NCBI GenBank assembly: GCA_965243755.1
Contig: CBDEVW010000003.1
Span: 744,001 to 808,000 of the forward strand
Source: JANSWY01 sp965243755
GTDB taxonomy: Bacteria > Bacteroidota > Bacteroidia > Cytophagales > Cyclobacteriaceae
Length of the DNA stretch: 64,000 nucleotides
Direction of reading: 5' to 3'
Below, one piece after another: positions 1 to 9,170 of this stretch. Position 1 is the first letter of the stretch. Every line of letters starts with the position of its first letter. The notes under the pieces were generated by a model. It did no database searches, had not been told where the DNA came from, and saw only the letters and a list, made by a program, of their open reading frames with translations. The translations under genes were made by a program, and so were the position numbers.

Positions 1-548
1 TATTGGTTTTGAAGGACCTTTCCGGATCTGATGAAAGTGTACTGGTCAACCAACAGGGTTACAGACTTACGCAGGCTTCTGAACTCAATGAGTTTACAAG
101 AATTAAATTAAAGGTTCAACCAATTGTTGAGGATACAATCTATATCGGATTTGAGCAAAAAGTTAACAGGTATGTGCCAGTTGGCCTTGACAAAAACACT
201 GATTTCTCCAGCAGAATATACACCAGAATCGATGAAGAATGGGAACAAAATGAAAGTGTTGCAGGAACACTGATGATCAGGCCTGTTTTCGGAGAACCAT
301 TTCTTCCTGTGAGTTCAAAAGATCAGTTGGAAGAAGTGATAACCCTTTATCCAAATCCAGCCAGGAGCAGGTTGCATATCAAAGGAGGTTCCTTCGAAAG
401 CATTAAAGTCTTTGATCTTAGAGGTGTTGAACAATCGGTGACTGTTACCAATGACACTATAGATATACAACAGCTACAATCAGGGATTTACATTGCCCTG
501 TTTTCTACTATCAGTGGTACCAGGGCTATCAGGTTTATCAAGCAATAA
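1..548 (+). CDS. C-terminal part of a T9SS type A sorted protein (truncated by window edge)
   Basis: The reading frame is open from the left edge and ends at the TAA closing at 548, so only the last ~181 residues are present and the true start lies outside the window. The C-terminus carries the hallmarks of a Por secretion (type A) sorting domain: a LYPNPA motif near residue 116, a short hydrophobic strand, a VFDLRG strand, an LQSGIY strand and a terminal basic RFIKQ. Such domains direct export through the type IX secretion system and are usually cleaved on release or attachment to the surface. The visible upstream part is beta-rich and not recognisable as a catalytic domain. Its last 69 bases overlap the 3' end of the opposing M50 protease gene. 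Confidence 0.8.
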   Translation, partial: LVLKDLSGSDESVLVNQQGYRLTQASELNEFTRIKLKVQPIVEDTIYIGFEQKVNRYVPVGLDKNTDFSSRIYTRIDEEWEQNESVAGTLMIRPVFGEPFLPVSSKDQLEEVITLYPNPARSRLHIKGGSFESIKVFDLRGVEQSVTVTNDTIDIQQLQSGIYIALFSTISGTRAIRFIKQ

Positions 549-1751
549 TTGGCTTTGGATTTGGCCTTCATTTTCGATTTGTTGTTGCCTTATCACCTCG
601 GGATCAGGAAACGCTATTATTAAGGGTTTCGGGCTAAATGACAATATAAAAACCAGCATCGCTATCCAACCCACAATTTTTCTACCAGTGCTCAAAGGCC
701 TGTTGTCTGCGACTGGTGGGTGGTGCACCCCAAGAAACCGCCCCACCAAAAAGAGAAACAGTAACCAACCCATATACCCTTCAATTCCCGGAATTAGCAA
801 AACGGTGAGGCACTGAACCAAATAAACGGTAATCGCTACGAACCACCGAAATTGTCTTTCCGGATGTAGGCTATACAGGCAGAAATACAAAAAATAGATG
901 TACAGGACAGACCAGATTACAAATGTGAAATCCAGGTCCCTGGGATCAAATAACCCAAGTCCTGCGTAGTAAAGTACCCCGATGTAGAAAATCGGAGCAA
1001 CTATTCTATGAACTTTCTCACCAAGTATCCCATACAACACATGTCCTCCATCCAACTGACCAATTGGAAACAAATTAAGGGAGGTGAAAAACAACGCCAG
1101 GTATCCTGCCAAAAAATAAGGATAGTGTATGATCTCATTAGGATGAGGCAACAGGGATCGATCAAATGGTAAAGTGTTTTCAAAGATCCAATACAATAAA
1201 TTGGGTCCAAATTTGATGACACCAAATTGGGTATTGTCATTATAAATTATGTTGGCGTAGTTACTTCCATATTGCGCATAATCAGGGTGTATCTCAAATA
1301 AGTATTCTAAGCCAGGAAGGTTCAAAAAGCCATAAATAATAACCACCAAAGCCACTACAAATCCCGCTAGAGGTCCGGCTACTCCAATATCAAAGTAAAG
1401 CTTACGTGATTGCACCCTTTCCCTGATCCTGATAAAGGCCCCCATGGTGCCAATCGATGGGGCGCCTGGAATAAACCCAAGCCAAAGTGGTATATAATAA
1501 GGAAATGATACTTTTACGCCATGATATTTGGCTGTCAAATAGTGTCCAAATTCATGAAATGTTAGTATCGTTAAAAAGGCGACTGAAAAAAATAGTCCTC
1601 CCGGTATTTGTTCCGGCAACAATGGATCCTCTCCATAGAAATACTTACCATACCGCCACTCCGCCCCTGCTATGGTAGTTGTGACCAGTGTAATAATAAA
1701 CAGAACGATCTGGATTATTCTTCTTTTGCTTCTTGGTGAGATTGCCATCAA
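480..1751 (-). CDS. Site-2 protease-type M50 membrane metalloprotease
   Basis: A 423-residue multi-pass protein with the M50 zinc motif HEFGH at residues 66-70 and the second metal ligand region NLFPIGQLDGG (Asp234) in a later membrane segment. Together these define site-2-protease-family intramembrane zinc proteases. At least eight hydrophobic segments are visible. There is no PDZ domain, which separates it from RseP. The C-terminal ~45 residues are polar. The start ATG at 1751 is followed by a second ATG at 1748, and either is possible. It lies 55 bases after the HAD phosphatase gene on the same strand and may be co-transcribed with it. The 3' end runs 69 bases into the convergent T9SS cargo gene. 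The substrate is unknown. Functional class is confident from the motifs; role in regulated proteolysis is inference. Confidence 0.9.
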   Translation of the reverse strand: MMAISPRSKRRIIQIVLFIITLVTTTIAGAEWRYGKYFYGEDPLLPEQIPGGLFFSVAFLTILTFHEFGHYLTAKYHGVKVSFPYYIPLWLGFIPGAPSIGTMGAFIRIRERVQSRKLYFDIGVAGPLAGFVVALVVIIYGFLNLPGLEYLFEIHPDYAQYGSNYANIIYNDNTQFGVIKFGPNLLYWIFENTLPFDRSLLPHPNEIIHYPYFLAGYLALFFTSLNLFPIGQLDGGHVLYGILGEKVHRIVAPIFYIGVLYYAGLGLFDPRDLDFTFVIWSVLYIYFLYFCLYSLHPERQFRWFVAITVYLVQCLTVLLIPGIEGYMGWLLFLFLVGRFLGVHHPPVADNRPLSTGRKIVGWIAMLVFILSFSPKPLIIAFPDPEVIRQQQIENEGQIQSQLLLDKPDSPGTTDSRKQGNVNP

Positions 1752-1806
1752 ACTTCGCGTATCAATTCAACAGAGCCTCCAAAATAATGGTCAATGTTTC
1801 AAATAC

Positions 1807-2457
1807 CTAGGCAACTCGGGAAATCATCTCCAATTCTCTTAAAATTTCCATCGTATGCATAGGATCACGGATTTGAATGCACTGTAATCCTAATGATTGA
1901 CCCGCTTCAATGTTATCAAGGCGATCATCAAGAAAGAGTACCCTGGAAGGATCCAATTGTTGCTCATTGATAATCATTTCCCAAGACCTCAATTCAGGTT
2001 TTCTCGTATTGATCTCATGTGAGAAATAAACCTTGTCGAAAATTCCATGCAGATCGGAATGACCTGTACTTTGATGTAATATTTTATTGAAGGCACGCTC
2101 GTGAATGATATTGGTATTGCTCAGCACAAACATTTTAAATTCTGTTTGCAATCCCTGAATCTTTTTGATCAATACCTGATCAATATTTCCCAGCATAGCG
2201 TTCCATGCATCATCAATTGTATCATCAGTTAACCCAGGCTGCTTTAATGCCTCTTTGATTGAATTGCGGAAATCACTATCAGCAATCTCACCACGTTCAA
2301 AGGCATGAAAGAACTTATTTTCTTTATAGATCTCCTGAAGCTGATCAGTAGTAAATCCAGACAAATCCATAAATGCCTTATCTGTTCTGGTCTCCTCCAG
2401 ATGGATAACTACCCTCCCCAGATCAAAAATTATTGCATTGATTTCGTTAAACTTCAT
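1807..2457 (-). CDS. HAD-superfamily phosphatase, YihX-like
   Basis: A 216-residue haloacid-dehalogenase family hydrolase. Motif I is FDLGRVV with the nucleophile Asp12. As in the YihX/alpha-glucose-1-phosphate phosphatase branch, glycine occupies the usual second-aspartate position. Motif II is SNTN at 113-116, the motif III lysine is in TRKPE (Lys153), and motif IV is FLDDR (Asp177-Asp178). The helical cap sits between residues ~20 and 95. A sugar phosphate is the expected substrate by family analogy; it cannot be fixed from sequence. The gene is downstream of the tRNA terminator and upstream of the M50 protease on the same strand. Confidence 0.88.
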   Translation of the reverse strand: MKFNEINAIIFDLGRVVIHLEETRTDKAFMDLSGFTTDQLQEIYKENKFFHAFERGEIADSDFRNSIKEALKQPGLTDDTIDDAWNAMLGNIDQVLIKKIQGLQTEFKMFVLSNTNIIHERAFNKILHQSTGHSDLHGIFDKVYFSHEINTRKPELRSWEMIINEQQLDPSRVLFLDDRLDNIEAGQSLGLQCIQIRDPMHTMEILRELEMISRVA

Positions 2458-2550
2458 ACACCACGAATATAGGGACTGTATCTGGGAAAGGGAAAATCAA
2501 TCCTAAGGATAAACTTCTCGCCCAGGTAAATAACAAGACCTTGAAAAGCA

Positions 2551-2583
2551 AAAAAGCATCCTAAGGAAATTAGGATGCTTTTT
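2551..2583 (-). terminator. Rho-independent terminator after the tRNA
   Basis: A perfect 14-bp inverted repeat (2551-2564 with 2570-2583) with a five-base loop. Read on the minus strand it is followed by a T-rich run, and it starts 9 bases beyond the tRNA 3' end. It separates the tRNA from the HAD gene. Confidence 0.9.
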
Positions 2584-2591
2584 AAATTATG

Positions 2592-2665
2592 TGGGCCCAC
2601 CTGGGCTCGAACCAGGGACTTTCTGATTATGAGTCAGATACTCTAACCAACTGAGTTATAGGCCC
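2592..2665 (-). tRNA. tRNA with CAU anticodon (tRNA-Met elongator or tRNA-Ile2)
   Basis: The minus strand folds into a full cloverleaf of 74 nt. The 7-bp acceptor stem is GGGCCTA with TGGGCCC (one T-G wobble), the D arm contains AGTTGGTTAGAG, the anticodon stem-loop has loop CTCATAA giving anticodon CAT, the T arm contains GGTTCGAGCC, and the discriminator is A. CCA is not encoded. CAU is shared by elongator Met, initiator Met and lysidine-modified Ile2. The pair at position 1-72 is G-C, which argues against a classical initiator. The C4-G69 and C5-G68 pairs match the identity elements reported for E. coli TilS recognition of tRNA-Ile2, so Ile2 deserves consideration. Confidence 0.93.
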
Positions 2666-2680
2666 AATGAAATCTCTGTC

Positions 2681-2709
2681 TAAAGATACTTCATTTTTTG
2701 GGAGCGCAA
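2681..2709 (-). promoter_or_regulatory. Candidate Bacteroidota promoter for the tRNA
   Basis: On the minus strand a TTG (2709-2707) is followed after 18 bases by TATCTTTA (2688-2681), close to the Bacteroidota consensus TTTG-N19-TAnnTTTG. It lies 16 bases upstream of the tRNA 5' end. Match judged by eye only. Confidence 0.45.
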
Positions 2710-2930
2710 TAATACGGAATACTACGAAATAGTCAAAACTTCAAACCATGAAAATATACGAATCTTACTCAAATTCATGCATTTCCCACATAATCCATTG
2801 ATAATGTGGTGTTTCCCTGTTCACTACAATATTTTCATGTTCATACACCCAAACCCCTTGCCTAAAGCATCACAGTAGGGAATTTAGGTATGCATGCATA
2901 ATTTAGTAGTGAACTAAAACACCAGTGAAT

Positions 2931-3278
2931 ATGAAAAAGTTAGCACTTGTTATTGCAACATTCCTCCTAATAGGGAATGGGTTGTATGCAAAACCAGTCT
3001 CAGAGAAGAGCGAGATTAAAGGGAAAGACGAAATCAAGGTCGTTACGACAAGTAAAGTCGTAAGAATTAAAATCAGCGAGGACCTAAACGACCCTCTTGG
3101 AGTATTTCTATTTGACAAGAAAGGAAATCAACTGGATTACAAATACTGGGAAAACACCAAACTGAGAATCATTGAATTCGAAGTGCCCAATGAGCAAATT
3201 CCTAAAGTACTTGTTATAGAGGTCACAGAAAACGGAGAAACCATTTTCCGTAAATCAATGAAAGTGGCAGAACAATAG
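2931..3278 (+). CDS. Small secreted protein of unknown function (paralogue of the gene at 3598)
   Basis: A 115-residue protein with a clear signal peptide (MKKLALVIATFLLIGNGLYA), followed by a charged linker rich in Lys/Glu and a beta-rich tail of about 75 residues. An in-frame GTG six bases earlier (2925) is possible, but the ATG at 2931 begins the signal peptide directly. I do not recognise the family. The tail includes TSKVVRIKIS and ends GETIFRKSMKVAEQ, and both blocks recur in the smaller neighbour at 3598-3792, so the two genes are probably duplicates. The likely location is periplasm or cell surface. It is a single-gene transcript closed by the hairpin at 3306-3335. Confidence 0.75.
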   Translation: MKKLALVIATFLLIGNGLYAKPVSEKSEIKGKDEIKVVTTSKVVRIKISEDLNDPLGVFLFDKKGNQLDYKYWENTKLRIIEFEVPNEQIPKVLVIEVTENGETIFRKSMKVAEQ

Positions 3279-3305
3279 CGCTAGACATTAACCACGATAT
3301 ATTAC

Positions 3306-3335
3306 AAGACCGCCTCAATTAATTGGGGCGGTCTT
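3306..3335 (+). terminator. Terminator hairpin after the small secreted protein gene
   Basis: A 15+15 base palindrome, AAGACCGCCTCAATT paired with AATTGGGGCGGTCTT (one G-T pair), followed by a T-rich stretch. Its outer arms resemble those of the hairpins at 34088 and 47463. The rest of the 3279-3597 gap is AT-rich with no further structure I can support. Confidence 0.8.
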
Positions 3336-3597
3336 GTTGATTAACATACTTTTTATTCCGTACTACACAGCCTTTTTTCCCAAACTTCAAACTGCCAATT
3401 AAGTACAAATCATCCAACGTTTTCTTATGCTTTGAGGTACGTAATCCTCAACGTGTACTTTCTTAGTAAAATCATATTATCCGGATTTGATTTAACCCAA
3501 ATGATTCCCGCTCAAAACAGCATTTTCAGGCTTACTGAAGCATTTTTCTTGTTGCATAAATGGTGTTCTACCTTAGTATTAGAAATCACAACAAGCG

Positions 3598-3792
3598 ATG
3601 AAAAAATTGGTACTCATATTCGTTCTTACTTCACTTTCCTGCCTCAACCTGATGGCTAATAAATTGGAGTCAGAAAATGCTTCTCCAGTTCCGTCGACTA
3701 GCAATGTTATAAGAATCAAAATCAAAAAGGGGATATTTAAAGCAGCGATCAAAGTAGCACCTCAGATGGCTGTATCAACCAGCCAATTCTAA
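3598..3792 (+). CDS. Very small secreted protein, shortened paralogue of the 2931 gene
   Basis: A 64-residue product with a signal peptide (MKKLVLIFVLTSLSCLNLMA) and a mature part of about 44 residues. After the signal peptide it carries TSNVIRIKIKKGIFKAAIKV. This aligns to two separate parts of the upstream neighbour, TSKVVRIKIS and TIFRKSMKV, with the ~55 residues between them missing. It therefore looks like an internally deleted duplicate that stayed in frame. It ends 5 bases before the convergent receiver gene. Whether it is still functional is unknown; the intact start, signal peptide and frame favour expression. Confidence 0.6.
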   Translation: MKKLVLIFVLTSLSCLNLMANKLESENASPVPSTSNVIRIKIKKGIFKAAIKVAPQMAVSTSQF

Positions 3793-3797
3793 TCACC

Positions 3798-4190
3798 CTA
3801 CATCGCCTCCACAGCATTCTTAACATCATCCAGCAATTCCTTATTTTCCCAAGGTTTGTGAATGACCTTATTTATTCCGGCTTCTTCTATTAAACCGTCA
3901 GACGTATCTTTGTTGATCATGCCCGACAATAGAAATTTTGCAGAATCTGGTGTGAGTTTGTTGGCTTTCCCAAGGAATTCGTCTCCCTTCATTCCCGGCA
4001 TTAAAAAATCAGAAATAATTACAGATACCTTAATGTTTTTCTCAAGGTAATTATTCAATATGGTGAGTGCTTCTTCCCCGCTAGTTGCAAATTCAAGATA
4101 ATAATCCTTAAAATCTCTCCTGAACATCGCCTTCATTGTCTGAAGGATATACGGTTCATCATCCACGGCTAAGATCAATCCTTTTTTCAT
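3798..4190 (-). CDS. Stand-alone response regulator receiver protein
   Basis: A 130-residue CheY-like receiver domain with no output domain. The acidic pair Asp10-Asp11 (AVDDEP), phosphoacceptor Asp61 (ISDFLMPG), the Ser89 position and the conserved Lys112 in HKPW are all present. The KPW ending is typical of receivers found in HD-GYP or hybrid systems. No kinase gene is adjacent; the nearest histidine kinases in the window are at 38.6 and 42.4 kb. The partner and function cannot be assigned. Confidence 0.9.
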   Translation of the reverse strand: MKKGLILAVDDEPYILQTMKAMFRRDFKDYYLEFATSGEEALTILNNYLEKNIKVSVIISDFLMPGMKGDEFLGKANKLTPDSAKFLLSGMINKDTSDGLIEEAGINKVIHKPWENKELLDDVKNAVEAM

Positions 4191-4657
4191 AGATGGGTTC
4201 TTTCTTTCCTAATCAATTTAATTGAGCTGATTATCCTTTTTGTCCTGCAACTTAATTTTAAAAGTTAAATGATTCACCTTATTAATACAAATTTTGTAAG
4301 ATTTTTAGAAATCCCTCAATTTGCCAAATTATCAATTTCTCAATGATATGTGCTGATATGTTTGAACATTTCCAATTTTTCATTGCATTTTCACCTATTT
4401 CCTAATTTTTTATTTTAACCCATCATTTTTTTAATTCTCGCAATTTGAATTCGCCTGAACCACCTTGAGTTGCATAAATTCAAAAATATATTGCGATTAT
4501 TGAAAATAAATCAAAATAATTGCCATTTCATTGGATTATCAATAAATAATTCACTATTTTATTAGAAGATTCTTTATTAATTTGCTATTTCGTTTACATC
4601 ACACTAGACCTGGTTTTCAGGGCTACCTGGGAACAATTAAAAGATAAAAAGATACCT
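4191..4657. other. AT-rich intergenic region upstream of gltB
   Basis: A 467-base gap between divergent genes. It is strongly AT-rich, with many short A and T runs, and has no open frame of note. It should hold the promoters for the receiver gene (leftward) and gltBD (rightward). I could not pick a convincing TTTG/TAnnTTTG pair or an operator palindrome by eye. Confidence 0.5.
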
Positions 4658-7600
4658 ATGAAGAAAAATCGGGAAACCTTATACGTACCCCAACAGGAAA
4701 AGGACAATTGTGGGATTGGGTGTGTAGTCAATATCGATGGTACACCATCATATGACATCATCAATGATGGTATCAACATGCTTGAGAACATGGAGCACAG
4801 AGGTGCCACCGGAAGTGACCCTCAAACTGGTGACGGTGCAGGTATTCTAATCAACATCCCCCATGACTTCCTGGTTGAAGAATGCCAACTTGCTGATATC
4901 CAACTACCGGAAAAAGGCGCTTATGGATTAGGAATGATCTTTTTTCCGAAAGAAGAAAGCATAAGAAAGGAATGCAAAAAGGTATTCAAATCTCATATGG
5001 AAGAACTGGGATTTGAACTTCTCGGGTACAGAAAAGTTCCAGTGGACCCCGATATTCCCGGAAAAGCAGCGAAAGATACCCAGCCGGTAATAGAGCAGGT
5101 ATTTGTTAAACACAAAGACGGCCTTACTGATGATGCTCTGGAAAGAAAACTTTTTGTATTAAGGAATTATACCACCCATTTCATCGGTCATTTTGTACCA
5201 GGTAATAATGGACGGTTTTATATTTCCAGTTTCTCATCCAGGATTGTGGTATATAAAGGTCAGCTACGAACAGATCAGGTACGTCAGTTTTTTTATGATC
5301 TTCAGGATACGCGTACCACCTCGTCGCTGGCAATGGTACATAGTAGATTCTCTACCAATACATTCCCCAACTGGAAACTGGCCCAGCCTTTCCGGTTTAT
5401 CGCCCATAATGGAGAAATCAATACAATCCGGGGTAACCTTAATAAAATGAAATCGAAGGAAGCGTTGATGAAAACAACGCTTTTCACAAAAGAAGAGCTT
5501 AAAATGCTTCTGCCGGTAACCGACCCTGCTCACTCTGATTCCGCTAATCTTGATGCTTTGGTAGAGTTATTGGTTATGGGAGGAAGACCGCTGGCTCATG
5601 TAATGATGATGCTGGTTCCTGAGGCCTGGCAGGATAATAAAATGATGGATGCGGAGAGAAAAGCATTTTATAAATATCACGCTTCTCTTATGGAACCATG
5701 GGATGGTCCCGCAGCACTTTTCTTTACCAACGGAAAACAAATTGGAGCTACGCTGGACAGAAATGGCTTGAGACCTTCGCGTTTCTGTATCACAAAATCT
5801 GGTAAACTGATCATGGCCTCCGAGGCAGGTGTGATTCACACCGATCCGCAGGATGTGGTGAAAAAAGGTCGTCTAGAGCCAGGAAAGATGCTCATTGCGG
5901 ACCTGGAACAGAAAAAAATCCTATTTGATGAGGAAGTGAAAAGGCAGGTATGTAGCAACAAGCCTTATTTCGACTGGATCAAACAACAAAGAATAAAGCT
6001 TAGAGACAGACCTGATCCAAAACTTGAAAAAATTGAAGTCGATCCCCAGGAACTCAAGACAAAGCAAATCGCATACGGGTATACCTATGAAGATGTAAAG
6101 CTGATCATCAAACCGATGGCCGAGAAAGCCACGGAACCTGTTGGATCTATGGGAGCAGATGCACCGCTGGCAATTCTATCTAAAAGAAGTCAGCATGTCA
6201 GCAGCTATTTCAAGCAATTCTTCGCCCAGGTGAGTAACCCACCCATCGACCCCATCAGAGAGAGAATGGTCATGTCGCTCTTCACCAGAGTAGGAGAAAG
6301 CCTGAACATATTGGAGGAAACTCCTGAACACACCAGACAGATTCACATTTCACAACCTGTCCTAACAGAAAAAACTTTTGTCAAACTGAAAAACTTAGAG
6401 GATGAAGGGTTCACCCACATCACAATTAATTCAGTTTTTAATCCGGACAGACCTGAAAACCTGGAGAAAGCCATTGATCGAATCTGCGCGGAAGCAGAAA
6501 AAGCAATATTGGCCAACAATAAGATTCTGATCATCTCCAACCGACAAATTAGCAAAGATGATGCTCCAATCCCTTCACTAATTGCCATTGGTGCCGTACA
6601 TCACCATTTGGTCAGAAAAAACCTGCGAACAAAGGCGGGATTAATTGTAGAAGGTGGAGACGTCTGGGAAACTCATCATTTTGCTACGATCATTGGATAT
6701 GGAGCCAGCGCTATATATCCATACCTTGCACTAGATACCATAAGCAATTTATGTGCAAGCGATCGCATTTCTGAAGGCATTGATGAAGAAACCGCAATTG
6801 CCAATTACGTACAGGCTGTAGGATATGGTTTACTGAAAATCATGTCCAAAATGGGTATTAGCACCTTACAGTCTTACCAGGCTTCTCAGATTTTTGAATG
6901 TGTAGGACTTGGAGACAAAGTAATTGATAAGTGCTTTAAGGGAACCATCAGCAGAATGGGTGGGCTCAACTTCATGGACCTGGCTAAAGAGGCAATAACG
7001 CCGTTTAGGGTAGCGTATCCACTGGAAAACCGTCAATCTTCACTATTGGATATTGGTGGGTACTATCAATGGAAAAGAAGAGGTGAAAAACACCTGCTCA
7101 CGCCAGAAGTCATTCACCTGCTTCAAAAAAGCACCAGTTTGGGGGATTACCAATTATACAAGGAATACACCAAGCTGGTCAACAAGCAAACAGACGCTCA
7201 TATTACACTGAGAAGTCTGCTGAAATTCAAAAAACATCGTAAGCCAATTCCGGTGGAGGAAGTAGAACCAGTAGAAAGCATCTTAAAGAGGTTTGCGACT
7301 GGTGCCATGTCTTTCGGGTCACTGTCTCATGAGGCACACTCTACTCTTGCGGTAGCCATGAACCGTATTGGTGGAAAAAGTAATTCTGGAGAAGGTGGAG
7401 AAGATGAAGCAAGGTATCAAACACTACCGAATGGAGATAGTCAGAGATCTGCTGTAAAGCAGGTGGCTTCTGGCCGGTTTGGTGTCACTTCTCATTACCT
7501 GGCCAATGCCGATGAGATTCAAATAAAAATGGCTCAGGGCGCAAAACCCGGTGAGGGTGGACAACTCCCAGGTCACAAGGTAGATGAGTGGATTGGAAGA

Positions 7601-9169
7601 GTAAGACATTCCACCCCTGGAGTAGGGTTAATCTCCCCTCCTCCACATCACGACATCTATTCTATTGAAGACCTTAAACAATTGATCTACGACCTCAAAA
7701 ATGCCAACCGATTTGCAAGAATCAATGTAAAGCTGGTATCGGAGGCTGGTGTAGGTACAATTGCTGCTGGTGTAGCAAAAGCAAAGGCTGATGTGATTAT
7801 GATCTCTGGTGCTGATGGCGGTACTGGTGCATCTCCACTAAGTTCTATTAGACATGCCGGCTTACCATGGGAGATTGGGTTGGCCGAGGCACATCAGACC
7901 CTGTTGATGAATCAGCTGAGAAACAAGGTAACACTTCAAACTGATGGAAAAATACTTACTGCCCGAGATATTGCCATTGCAACGCTTCTTGGTGCTGAAG
8001 AATGGGGAGTAGCCACTGCGGCATTGATCGTAGAAGGCTGTATCATGATGAGAAAGTGCCATCTGAACACCTGCCCTGTTGGAATTGCAACACAAAATCC
8101 TGACTTAAGAAATCTATTTACGGGTGATCCGGACCATGTAGTGAATCTGTTCAAGTTCATGGCAACTGAACTGCGAGAAATAATGGCCTCACTAGGATTC
8201 CATTCAATTAATGAAATGGTTGGTAGAGCAGATTTTCTACAGGGAAGAGAAGAGCTGTCACACTGGAAACTTCATAAATTAAATTTGAAACCTATCCTGC
8301 ATTACAACCATGAGTTAAGTCAGTCTGGAAGGTTCAAGCAGGTAGGCCAGGATCATGAGATTGACTATGTAATGGACAAAGCTTTGATTAAGCACTCTTA
8401 CCCCGCGCTTAAAAATCACCAACCTGTTTCTAAAACAGAAGTCATTACCAATGTAGACCGATCTACAGGCACCATGCTTTCCTACGAAGTAAGCAAACGA
8501 TTCGGTAGTCATGGTTTACCTGATGATTTTATTCATTTCAACTTCACAGGTTCCGCAGGTCAAAGTTTTGGAGCATTCCTTAATAAGGGAATAACACTGG
8601 AGCTGGAAGGAGAATCTAATGACTACTTTGGAAAAGGACTTTCTGGTGGCAAAATGATCATCTATCCTCCTAAAATCGAAGGATATGAAGCCGATAAAAA
8701 CATATTAATCGGAAATGTAGCTTTCTACGGTGGCACCTCAGGTGAAGCATACATCAACGGGATGGCAGGTGAGCGTTTTTGCGTTAGAAACTCTGGGGTA
8801 AAAACAGTAGTTGAGGGCGTTGGAGACCATGCGTGCGAGTACATGACAGGTGGTGTTGTGGTGGTTCTTGGGTCAACTGGTAAGAACTTCGGGGCAGGCA
8901 TGAGTGGTGGTATCGCCTATGTTTATGATGAAAACCAGGAGTTTGAAAAACTGTGCAATATGGGTATGGTTGGTCTTGAGCAACTGGATGATGAGGATCA
9001 AAGTGAACTTAAAGCATTGATCGAAAAACATAATGAATACACTACCAGTAAAAAGGCTCAACGTATTCTGGACAACTGGGACAATGAGGTCGATAAGTTC
9101 ATAAAAGTGATGCCTCATGATTACAAGGCAGTATTAGAAAAAAGAAAGGCACTAAAAGTAGCGGTATAA
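4658..9169 (+). CDS. gltB: Glutamate synthase, large (alpha) subunit
   Basis: A 1503-residue glutamine-amidotransferase enzyme that transfers the glutamine amide to 2-oxoglutarate. After a 17-residue propeptide the mature protein begins with the catalytic cysteine (Cys18 in NCGIGCVV), as in all class II amidotransferases. Next come the central domain, the FMN-binding synthase domain (SGADGGTGASPLSS) and the 3Fe-4S cysteines Cys1128, Cys1134 and Cys1139 in CIMMRKCHLNTCP. The C-terminal GXGXG beta-helix domain ends the protein. Length matches bacterial GltB. Only one base separates its stop from gltD, so the subunits are co-transcribed. No dedicated regulator is adjacent. Confidence 0.98.
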   Translation: MKKNRETLYVPQQEKDNCGIGCVVNIDGTPSYDIINDGINMLENMEHRGATGSDPQTGDGAGILINIPHDFLVEECQLADIQLPEKGAYGLGMIFFPKEESIRKECKKVFKSHMEELGFELLGYRKVPVDPDIPGKAAKDTQPVIEQVFVKHKDGLTDDALERKLFVLRNYTTHFIGHFVPGNNGRFYISSFSSRIVVYKGQLRTDQVRQFFYDLQDTRTTSSLAMVHSRFSTNTFPNWKLAQPFRFIAHNGEINTIRGNLNKMKSKEALMKTTLFTKEELKMLLPVTDPAHSDSANLDALVELLVMGGRPLAHVMMMLVPEAWQDNKMMDAERKAFYKYHASLMEPWDGPAALFFTNGKQIGATLDRNGLRPSRFCITKSGKLIMASEAGVIHTDPQDVVKKGRLEPGKMLIADLEQKKILFDEEVKRQVCSNKPYFDWIKQQRIKLRDRPDPKLEKIEVDPQELKTKQIAYGYTYEDVKLIIKPMAEKATEPVGSMGADAPLAILSKRSQHVSSYFKQFFAQVSNPPIDPIRERMVMSLFTRVGESLNILEETPEHTRQIHISQPVLTEKTFVKLKNLEDEGFTHITINSVFNPDRPENLEKAIDRICAEAEKAILANNKILIISNRQISKDDAPIPSLIAIGAVHHHLVRKNLRTKAGLIVEGGDVWETHHFATIIGYGASAIYPYLALDTISNLCASDRISEGIDEETAIANYVQAVGYGLLKIMSKMGISTLQSYQASQIFECVGLGDKVIDKCFKGTISRMGGLNFMDLAKEAITPFRVAYPLENRQSSLLDIGGYYQWKRRGEKHLLTPEVIHLLQKSTSLGDYQLYKEYTKLVNKQTDAHITLRSLLKFKKHRKPIPVEEVEPVESILKRFATGAMSFGSLSHEAHSTLAVAMNRIGGKSNSGEGGEDEARYQTLPNGDSQRSAVKQVASGRFGVTSHYLANADEIQIKMAQGAKPGEGGQLPGHKVDEWIGRVRHSTPGVGLISPPPHHDIYSIEDLKQLIYDLKNANRFARINVKLVSEAGVGTIAAGVAKAKADVIMISGADGGTGASPLSSIRHAGLPWEIGLAEAHQTLLMNQLRNKVTLQTDGKILTARDIAIATLLGAEEWGVATAALIVEGCIMMRKCHLNTCPVGIATQNPDLRNLFTGDPDHVVNLFKFMATELREIMASLGFHSINEMVGRADFLQGREELSHWKLHKLNLKPILHYNHELSQSGRFKQVGQDHEIDYVMDKALIKHSYPALKNHQPVSKTEVITNVDRSTGTMLSYEVSKRFGSHGLPDDFIHFNFTGSAGQSFGAFLNKGITLELEGESNDYFGKGLSGGKMIIYPPKIEGYEADKNILIGNVAFYGGTSGEAYINGMAGERFCVRNSGVKTVVEGVGDHACEYMTGGVVVVLGSTGKNFGAGMSGGIAYVYDENQEFEKLCNMGMVGLEQLDDEDQSELKALIEKHNEYTTSKKAQRILDNWDNEVDKFIKVMPHDYKAVLEKRKALKVAV

Positions 9170-9170
9170 C

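Noticed and set aside
3432..3659. A 75-codon open frame at 3432-3659
   Set aside because: It overlaps the better supported signal-peptide gene at 3598 and has no coding character upstream of it.
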